Shown here: piece by piece, positions 7,072 to 11,518 of the stretch
Numbering within the stretch: the stretch's first letter is position 1
Layout: every line of letters begins with the position of its first letter
Origin: Pseudomonadota bacterium
Lineage (GTDB): Bacteria > Pseudomonadota > Alphaproteobacteria > Rhizobiales > Afifellaceae
Reading direction: 5' to 3'
DNA length: 11,518 nt
Assembly: GCA_023417735.1 (NCBI GenBank)
Contig: JAEZEK010000069.1
Location: forward strand, 1-11,518
Notes under the pieces: model-generated
What the model saw: the letters and a program-made list of their open reading frames with translations, nothing else
The model's database searches: none
Told to the model about the DNA's origin: nothing
Position numbers and translations under genes: made by a program

Positions 7072-8019
7072 TCATGAGCCGAGGCTCGCCCTCACCGCCT
7101 CCAGGCCGTCCTTCCCGTCGATGGTCTGCACCCCCTCCAGCCACGGCGCTAGGACGTCCGGGTGCGCGGCCAGCCATTCCTTCGCGGCGATCTCGGCGTC
7201 CTTCCCGTCGTCGAGGATGGCCCCCATGATCTCGTTCTCCATCGGCAGCGTGAAGCTCAGCTGGCCGAGCAGGCGGCCGACGTTCGGGCACTCTTCCACG
7301 AAACCCTTGCGGACGTTGGTGTAGACCGTCGCGCCTCCGTAATCCGGGCCGAACACCTCGTCGCCGCCGGCGAGGTATTCGAGCTCCAGGGAGGCGTTCA
7401 TCGGGTGCGGCGCCCAGCCGAGAAAGACGATCGGCTGCTTGCGCTGCACGGCGCGCTTCACCTGCGAGAGCATGCCCTGCTCCGAGGATTCGACCAGCTC
7501 GAAGCCGTTCAACCCGAACTGGTCCTTCTCGATCATGTCGAGGATCAGCCGGTTGCCGTCGTTGCCCGGCTCGATGCCGTAGATCTTGCCCTGCAGCTCG
7601 TCCTTGAACCTGGCGATGTCCTCGAAGCTCTTCAGGCCCGCCTCGAACGTGTAGCGCGGCACGGCCAGCGTGTACTTCGCCCCCTCCAGGTTGGCGCCAA
7701 GCGTCTCCACCGACCCGTCCTCGCGGTAGGGCGCGATGTCGGCCTCCATCGTCGGCATCCAGTTCCCGAGGAAGACGTCGATGTCGTTGTTCTTGAGGGA
7801 TGCGTACGTCACGGGCACCGACAGCACCTTCACGTCCGCCTCGTAGCCGAGCGCTTCCAGCACCACGGAGGCGAGGCCGGTCGTCGCCGTGATGTCCGTC
7901 CAGCCGACGTCCGAGAAGCGCACGGTCCGGCAGCTGTCCGGGTCCTGCGCGAGCACGGGCGCCGCCGAAAGGCCGAGCGCGAGCAGAGCGCCTGCGATCG
8001 CGCGGTTACGGCGTGCCAT
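7072..8019 (-). CDS. choX: Choline-binding periplasmic protein of ABC transporter
   Basis: The periplasmic solute-binding protein, 315 residues, with a signal peptide (MARRNR, hydrophobic 7-22, VLA cleavage before QD). The Sinorhizobium meliloti ChoX ligand box is described as Trp43, Asp45, Trp90, Tyr119 and Trp205. Equivalent residues here are W40, D42, W87, Y116 and W202, all shifted by the same three positions, in FSDVGWTD, LGNWMPTME, GAKYTLAVP and FLGWAPHPM. This argues strongly for choline (or acetylcholine) rather than proline/betaine specificity. Two mature cysteines (30, 244) could pair. The ATG at 8017-8019 is preceded by GGAGG with good spacing; the frame runs on to 8106 through the operator palindrome, but that extension precedes a complete signal peptide and is not coding. 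It is the first gene of choXWV, divergent from betI. Confidence 0.95.
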   Translation of the reverse strand: MARRNRAIAGALLALGLSAAPVLAQDPDSCRTVRFSDVGWTDITATTGLASVVLEALGYEADVKVLSVPVTYASLKNNDIDVFLGNWMPTMEADIAPYREDGSVETLGANLEGAKYTLAVPRYTFEAGLKSFEDIARFKDELQGKIYGIEPGNDGNRLILDMIEKDQFGLNGFELVESSEQGMLSQVKRAVQRKQPIVFLGWAPHPMNASLELEYLAGGDEVFGPDYGGATVYTNVRKGFVEECPNVGRLLGQLSFTLPMENEIMGAILDDGKDAEIAAKEWLAAHPDVLAPWLEGVQTIDGKDGLEAVRASLGS

Positions 8020-8089
8020 GGAACCCTCCGGGAAGAACGCGTTCGACGTGCCGCATCGAACCATCCTTTGCCGCGGGAGGCAAGAAAGC

Positions 8090-8111
8090 CTTGATTGATC
8101 GATCAATCAAG
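8090..8111. promoter_or_regulatory. Perfect 22-bp palindrome, probable BetI operator
   Basis: The half-site CTTGATTGATC (8090-8100) is followed directly by its exact reverse complement (8101-8111). It lies in the 153-base region between divergent choX and betI. A dyad with TTGA...TCAA spacing is what TetR-family BetI recognises in choline regulons. It lies 70 bases from the choX ATG and 61 bases from the betI start, so one dimer or pair of dimers could repress both units and release them with choline. The palindrome is directly seen; the binding protein is inferred from context. Confidence 0.75.
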
Positions 8112-8123
8112 AAAAGCTAGGGT
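8095..8123 (+). promoter_or_regulatory. Possible betI-betA promoter overlapping the operator
   Basis: On the + strand TTGATC (8095-8100) is followed after 17 bases by TAGGGT (8118-8123). These are moderate matches to -35 and -10 elements, with transcription starting near 8130 and about 43 bases of leader. The -35 box lies inside the palindrome, as expected for autorepression. On the opposite strand the best candidate (TTGATT 8110-8105, TTTCTT 8087-8082) is weaker. These are eye matches only. Confidence 0.35.
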
Positions 8124-8172
8124 CGCTGCAGGTCCGGCGCGTCCGGTCCTGTTGCATCTGCAGGAGCCGGTC

Positions 8173-8754
8173 TTGCCGCGCACGGGCATGGAGCCGATCC
8201 GCCGCAAGGCGCTGATATCGGCGGCGATCGATACGATCCACGAGCGGGGCATGGCCCAGGTCACGATGGGCGAGATCGCCCGGCGGGCCGGCGTGTCGGC
8301 GGCGCTCGCGCATCATTATTTCGGCGGCAAGGACGACCTCCTCCTCGCCACCATGCGCCATCTCCTCTCCGAGCTCGGCGAGGAGATCCAGGCCCGCCTT
8401 TCGGCCGCCCGGTCCCCGGAGGAGCGGATCTCGGCCATCGTGCGGGGCAACTTCGCGCCTTGCCAGTTCCGGCCCGCGGTGATCTCCGCCTGGCTCGCCT
8501 TCTACGTCCAGGCGCAGACCGATGCGGAGGCGAGGCGGCTCCTGAGGGTCTACACGAAGCGGCTCGAGAGCAACCTCCTGCACGCGCTGCGCGAGCTGGC
8601 AGACCGCGACCACGCGGTCGGGATCGCCGAGATGGCCGCTGCCCTGATCGACGGGCTCTGGATCAGGCGGTCGCTCGCCGAGGCGGGTCCGGATCCCGAG
8701 GGTGCCGTCGCGCTGGTCGAATCGGCCGTCTGGCGGGCCTTGAGGCGGGCATGA
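8173..8754 (+). CDS. betI: TetR-family choline-responsive repressor BetI
   Basis: A TetR-family repressor of 193 residues (E. coli BetI is about 195). The N-terminal helix-turn-helix spans about 29-53 ([31 protein letters not shown]). The C-terminal ligand domain keeps BetI features: [18 protein letters not shown] and [13 protein letters not shown]. Choline binding is known to release BetI from DNA. I place the start at TTG 8173: AGGAG at 8162-8166 sits six bases before it, and the resulting [11 protein letters not shown] aligns with E. coli MPKLGMQSIRR. The ATG at 8095 lies inside the operator and the ATG at 8188 would lose the conserved first residues. Its stop overlaps the betA ATG (ATGA), so the two are translationally coupled. 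Confidence 0.93.
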   Translation: MPRTGMEPIRRKALISAAIDTIHERGMAQVTMGEIARRAGVSAALAHHYFGGKDDLLLATMRHLLSELGEEIQARLSAARSPEERISAIVRGNFAPCQFRPAVISAWLAFYVQAQTDAEARRLLRVYTKRLESNLLHALRELADRDHAVGIAEMAAALIDGLWIRRSLAEAGPDPEGAVALVESAVWRALRRA

Positions 8755-10472
8755 GCGCGCCGGAGGCCGATTACGTCATCGGCGGGGCCGGCTCCGCCGG
8801 CTGCGCCCTCGCCAACCGCCTCTCCGAAGACGGCCGGCACAGCGTGCTCGTGCTGGAGTATGGCGGGACCGACGCGGGCCCCTTCATCCAGATGCCGGCC
8901 GCCTTCTCGATCCCGATGAACACGCGGCGCTACGATTGGGGCTTCCGCACCGAACCGGAGCCCCATCTCGGCGGGCGCCGCCTGGTCTGCCCGCGCGGCA
9001 AGGTGATCGGCGGCTCGTCCTCGGTGAACGGCATGGTCTTCGTGCGCGGCCATGCGCTCGATTTCGCGCGCTGGGAAGAGGCCGGCGCGAAAGGCTGGGC
9101 CTATCGCGACGTCCTGCCCTACTTCAAGCGCATGGAGACCAGCCACGGCGGCGAGGACGGCTGGCGCGGCCGCGATGGCCCGCTGCACGTCACCCGCGGC
9201 GGTCGCCTCAATCCGCTCTACAGCGCCTTCGTCCAGGCCGGCGTCGAGGCCGGATACGGTGCGACGGAGGATTACAACGGCCGGCGCCAGGAGGGCTTCG
9301 GCCCGATGGAGATGACCGTCTGGCAGGGCCGCCGCTGGTCGGCCGCCAATGCCTATCTCCGGCCCGCGCTCCGTCGCCCGAACCTCGCGATCGTGACCGG
9401 CGCCCATGTCGAGCGCGTGGCCTTCGCGGGCCGGCGCGCGACCGGCGTGGTCGTCCGCCGCCGGGGGCGGCTGCAGGAGGTCCGCGCCCGCAAGGAGGTG
9501 ATCCTCGCCGCCTCCGCGATCAATTCGCCCAAGATCCTGATGCTGTCGGGCATCGGCCCGGCCGGGCACCTGCGCGCCGCCGGCATCGACGTGCTGGTCG
9601 ACCGGCCCGGCGTCGGCGGCAGTCTGCAGGATCATCTGGAAGTCTACGTCCAGCAGCATTGCAGCCAGCCCATCACCCTGAACGCCCATCTCGGGCTCAT
9701 GGCGCGCGCCCGGATCGGGCTCGAATGGCTCGCCTTCCGCACCGGCCTCGGCGCGACGAACCACTTCGAATCCTGCGCCTTCATCCGCTCGCGGCCGGGC
9801 ATCCCCTACCCGGACCTCCAGATGCATTTCCTGCCGGCGGCGGTCCGCTATGACGGACGCGCGGCGGCGCAGGCGCACGGTTTCCAGGTCCATGTCGGTC
9901 CGATGCGCTCGCCGTCCCGCGGCACGGTGCGCCTGCGCGGCTCCGACCCCGCCGCCCCGCCGGCAATCCGCTTCAACTACATGAGCACGGACGCGGATTG
10001 GCGCGACTTCCGCAGCGCGATCCGCCTGACCCGCGAGATCTTCGCGCAGCCCTCGCTCGCCGCGTTCTGCGGCGAAGAGATCGCGCCCGGCGAGGCGGCG
10101 CAATCCGACCAGGCGCTGGACGCGTTCGTGCGCGAGCATGTCGAGAGCGCGTTCCACCCGTGCGGGACCTGCCGCATGGGCGATCCGGGCGACGACCTCG
10201 CAGTGGTCGATCCCGAGTGCCGGGTGCTCGGCGTCGAAGGTCTGCGCGTGGTCGATTCCTCCGTCTTTCCCGAGATCACCAACGGGAATCTCAACGCGCC
10301 GACGATCATGCTGGCGGAGAAGGCGGCCGATCACGTCCTCGGCCGGGCGCTGCTTGCGCCGGAGGATCGGGAGCCTTGGGTGGCGCCGAACTGGGCGTTC
10401 GCGCAGCGGGCCGACGGACGCGGCGCCCTCGCTCCTCCGGAGCTGGAGCCGGCGCAGCTGGCGAGCGCATGA
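8751..10472 (+). CDS. betA: Choline dehydrogenase (GMC oxidoreductase)
   Basis: A flavin-dependent GMC oxidoreductase of 573 residues that oxidises choline to betaine aldehyde, and in some relatives on to glycine betaine. It closely follows E. coli BetA in recalled sequence. The FAD-binding GAGSAG is at 12-17 with Glu36 at the end of strand 2. GMC signature 1 is [13 protein letters not shown], signature 2 [15 protein letters not shown]. Choline-dehydrogenase segments include [28 protein letters not shown] and [10 protein letters not shown]. Catalytic His469 and Asn513 are 44 residues apart, as His466 and Asn510 are in choline oxidase. Position 37 is Tyr (LEYGG) where Ala is usual. The ATG overlaps the betI stop. 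No betB or betC follows, unlike the Sinorhizobium betICBA order. Specificity for choline is supported by the choX and betI neighbours. Confidence 0.94.
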   Translation: MSAPEADYVIGGAGSAGCALANRLSEDGRHSVLVLEYGGTDAGPFIQMPAAFSIPMNTRRYDWGFRTEPEPHLGGRRLVCPRGKVIGGSSSVNGMVFVRGHALDFARWEEAGAKGWAYRDVLPYFKRMETSHGGEDGWRGRDGPLHVTRGGRLNPLYSAFVQAGVEAGYGATEDYNGRRQEGFGPMEMTVWQGRRWSAANAYLRPALRRPNLAIVTGAHVERVAFAGRRATGVVVRRRGRLQEVRARKEVILAASAINSPKILMLSGIGPAGHLRAAGIDVLVDRPGVGGSLQDHLEVYVQQHCSQPITLNAHLGLMARARIGLEWLAFRTGLGATNHFESCAFIRSRPGIPYPDLQMHFLPAAVRYDGRAAAQAHGFQVHVGPMRSPSRGTVRLRGSDPAAPPAIRFNYMSTDADWRDFRSAIRLTREIFAQPSLAAFCGEEIAPGEAAQSDQALDAFVREHVESAFHPCGTCRMGDPGDDLAVVDPECRVLGVEGLRVVDSSVFPEITNGNLNAPTIMLAEKAADHVLGRALLAPEDREPWVAPNWAFAQRADGRGALAPPELEPAQLASA

Positions 10473-10522
10473 CCGATCCCGGCACGCGGCCGGAAAAATG
10501 GATGTACGGTATCTACTTAAAC

Positions 10523-10547
10523 GGAACCCCCTCCGGTTGTGGCCATT
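10523..10547 (+). promoter_or_regulatory. Possible EcfG-type general-stress promoter of the manganese catalase gene
   Basis: GGAAC (10523-10527) is followed after 16 bases by CATT (10544-10547), close to the alphaproteobacterial EcfG pattern GGAAC-N16/17-CGTT with one mismatch. A start near 10555 would leave about 20 bases before the ATG, just enough for the AGGAGG at 10565-10570. It lies in the 103-base gap after betA, which holds no other feature I can identify. It is an eye match in a short region, so chance is possible. Confidence 0.35.
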
Positions 10548-10575
10548 GCCGCCCCGTCCGCAACAGGAGGCGCCG

Positions 10576-11433
10576 ATGTTCTTCAACGACCCCAAGCTGC
10601 AGTTCCCCGTCCGGGTGGAGAAGCCCGACCCCCGCTTCGCCCGCGCCTTGCAGCAGGCGATCGGGGGCGTGGAGGGCGAGATCCGCGTCTGCATGCAGTA
10701 TCTCTTCCAGGGCTGGAGTGCCCGCGGCCCCAAGAAGTACCGGGACATGCTGCTGACCACCGGGACCGAGGAGATCGGGCACATCGAGATGCTCGCGACG
10801 GCCGTCGCTCTCAACCTGGAGAACGCGCCGCTCTCGCTTCAGGAGGAGATGGCCGGCGATCCCGTCGCCGGGTCGGTGCTGAACGGGATGGCGATGAAGC
10901 ACGTCCTGTCGAGCGGGCTCGGCGCCATGCCCGTCGATTCCGACGGCATGCCCTTCGACATGTCGCACGTCTATGCGAGCGGCAACACGGCCGCCGACAT
11001 GCTCGCCAACGTCATGGCGGAATCGACCGGGCGGGCGCTCGCCGTGCGCCTCCACAACATGACCGACGATCCCGGCATGAAGGAGATGCTGCAGTTCCTG
11101 ATCGCGCGCGACACCATGCACCAGAACCAGTGGCTGGCGGCGATCGAGGACATGGGCGGGCTGGGCGCCGCCATGCCCATTCCGAACAGCCATCCGCAGA
11201 GCGAGGAGAACCAGGAGTTCAACTACGTCTTTCTCGGCTTCGACCGGGACGGCGCGGAGCCGGTGCAGGGCCGCTGGAGCTCCGGCGCCTCGATGGACGG
11301 CAAGGGCGAGTTCACCAGCCGGCCGATGCAGCCGCTCGGCGAGGAGCCCGAGCTCGGCCCCGCCCGTCCGAAGTCCGGCGCCCAGTCCGAGCAGGAGAGC
11401 CTCGCCGGCCGCCTGAAGGAAAAACTCCTCTGA
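10576..11433 (+). CDS. Manganese catalase
   Basis: A non-haem manganese catalase of 285 residues that dismutates hydrogen peroxide with a di-manganese centre in a ferritin-like four-helix bundle; cytosolic, as no signal peptide is seen. The metal ligands of the Lactobacillus plantarum enzyme (Glu35, Glu66, His69, Glu148, His181) map to E35 (VEGEIRV), E66 and H69 (GTEEIGHIEM), E149 (MAESTGR) and H182 (DTMHQNQW). Residues about 240-285 form a polar, probably flexible tail. AGGAGG at 10565-10570 lies five bases before ATG 10576 and fixes the start. An in-frame ATG at 10501 has no ribosome binding site and adds non-conserved residues. It lies 103 bases after betA and may have its own stress promoter. 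Relatives are often called KatN. Confidence 0.94.
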   Translation: MFFNDPKLQFPVRVEKPDPRFARALQQAIGGVEGEIRVCMQYLFQGWSARGPKKYRDMLLTTGTEEIGHIEMLATAVALNLENAPLSLQEEMAGDPVAGSVLNGMAMKHVLSSGLGAMPVDSDGMPFDMSHVYASGNTAADMLANVMAESTGRALAVRLHNMTDDPGMKEMLQFLIARDTMHQNQWLAAIEDMGGLGAAMPIPNSHPQSEENQEFNYVFLGFDRDGAEPVQGRWSSGASMDGKGEFTSRPMQPLGEEPELGPARPKSGAQSEQESLAGRLKEKLL

Positions 11434-11446
11434 CCGCAGGGCGTCC

Positions 11447-11471
11447 GCCCGCCTGAGCCTTCCCGGCGGGC
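11447..11471 (+). terminator. Weak hairpin after the manganese catalase gene
   Basis: GCCCGCC (11447-11453) pairs exactly with GGCGGGC (11465-11471) across an eleven-base loop, 13 bases after the catalase stop. There is no following T-run, so it is at best a weak or Rho-assisted terminator. The remaining bases to the window end show no gene or other feature I can support. Confidence 0.3.
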
Positions 11472-11518
11472 ATTCGGGTCGGTGCGGTCCGCTGCGCCGG
11501 CCTCGCTCCCCCCACGGG

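Noticed and set aside
7062..7081. A 6-bp inverted repeat spanning the choX stop as an intercistronic stem
   Set aside because: CGGCTC/GAGCCG with an eight-base loop is too short to separate from chance in this GC-rich sequence.
8460..8750. The open frame ahead of betA (97 codons) as an N-terminal extension
   Set aside because: It is the shadow of betI in another frame. The FAD-binding N-terminus of the GMC family begins at the ATG overlapping the betI stop.
10501..10575. ATG at 10501 as start of the catalase or of a leader peptide
   Set aside because: No ribosome binding site precedes it, the added residues are not family-like, and AGGAGG sits correctly before ATG 10576.

Overview
The window is GC-rich (roughly 65-70 % by eye), densely packed, and reads as an ordinary chromosomal segment of an alphaproteobacterium, most likely of the order Hyphomicrobiales (Rhizobiales). 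The grounds are protein similarity and gene order: a glycerate 2-kinase / DUF1036 / pyruvate kinase run, a 41-residue cysteine-free L36, and a ChoXWV-type choline transporter beside betI-betA. I see no tRNA or rRNA gene, no insertion sequence, no phage gene and no CRISPR array. No stretch longer than 300 bases lacks a gene.

Layout. Bases 1-2971 (+ strand) carry a central-carbon cluster: the 3' part of a glycerate 2-kinase gene cut by the window edge, a small exported DUF1036 protein, and pyruvate kinase, whose ATG overlaps the DUF1036 stop. Convergent to it on the - strand (2975-3743) are a periplasmic TPR protein and, upstream of that, rpmJ (L36). A 176-base divergent region (3744-3919) separates rpmJ from a LysE/RhtB-type exporter (+). 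The exporter converges on a YbaN/DUF454 inner-membrane protein (-).

Bases 5019-10472 form a choline uptake and oxidation locus. On the - strand lie a choline-binding protein (choX), a permease (choW) and an ATPase with a CBS-like tail (choV). Divergently on the + strand lie the regulator betI and choline dehydrogenase betA. A perfect 22-bp palindrome in the shared intergenic region is the obvious candidate BetI operator. Together the genes would import choline and oxidise it towards glycine betaine, an osmoprotectant. betB (betaine aldehyde dehydrogenase) and betC (choline sulfatase), found in the Sinorhizobium bet operon, are absent here. A manganese catalase gene follows betA and has its own strong ribosome binding site and a possible general-stress (EcfG-type) promoter.

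I did not find a convincing undescribed multi-gene system. The observations most worth a second look are the 15-bp perfect hairpin that buries the start codon of the TPR gene, the palindromic operator between choX and betI, and the possible stress control of the catalase.
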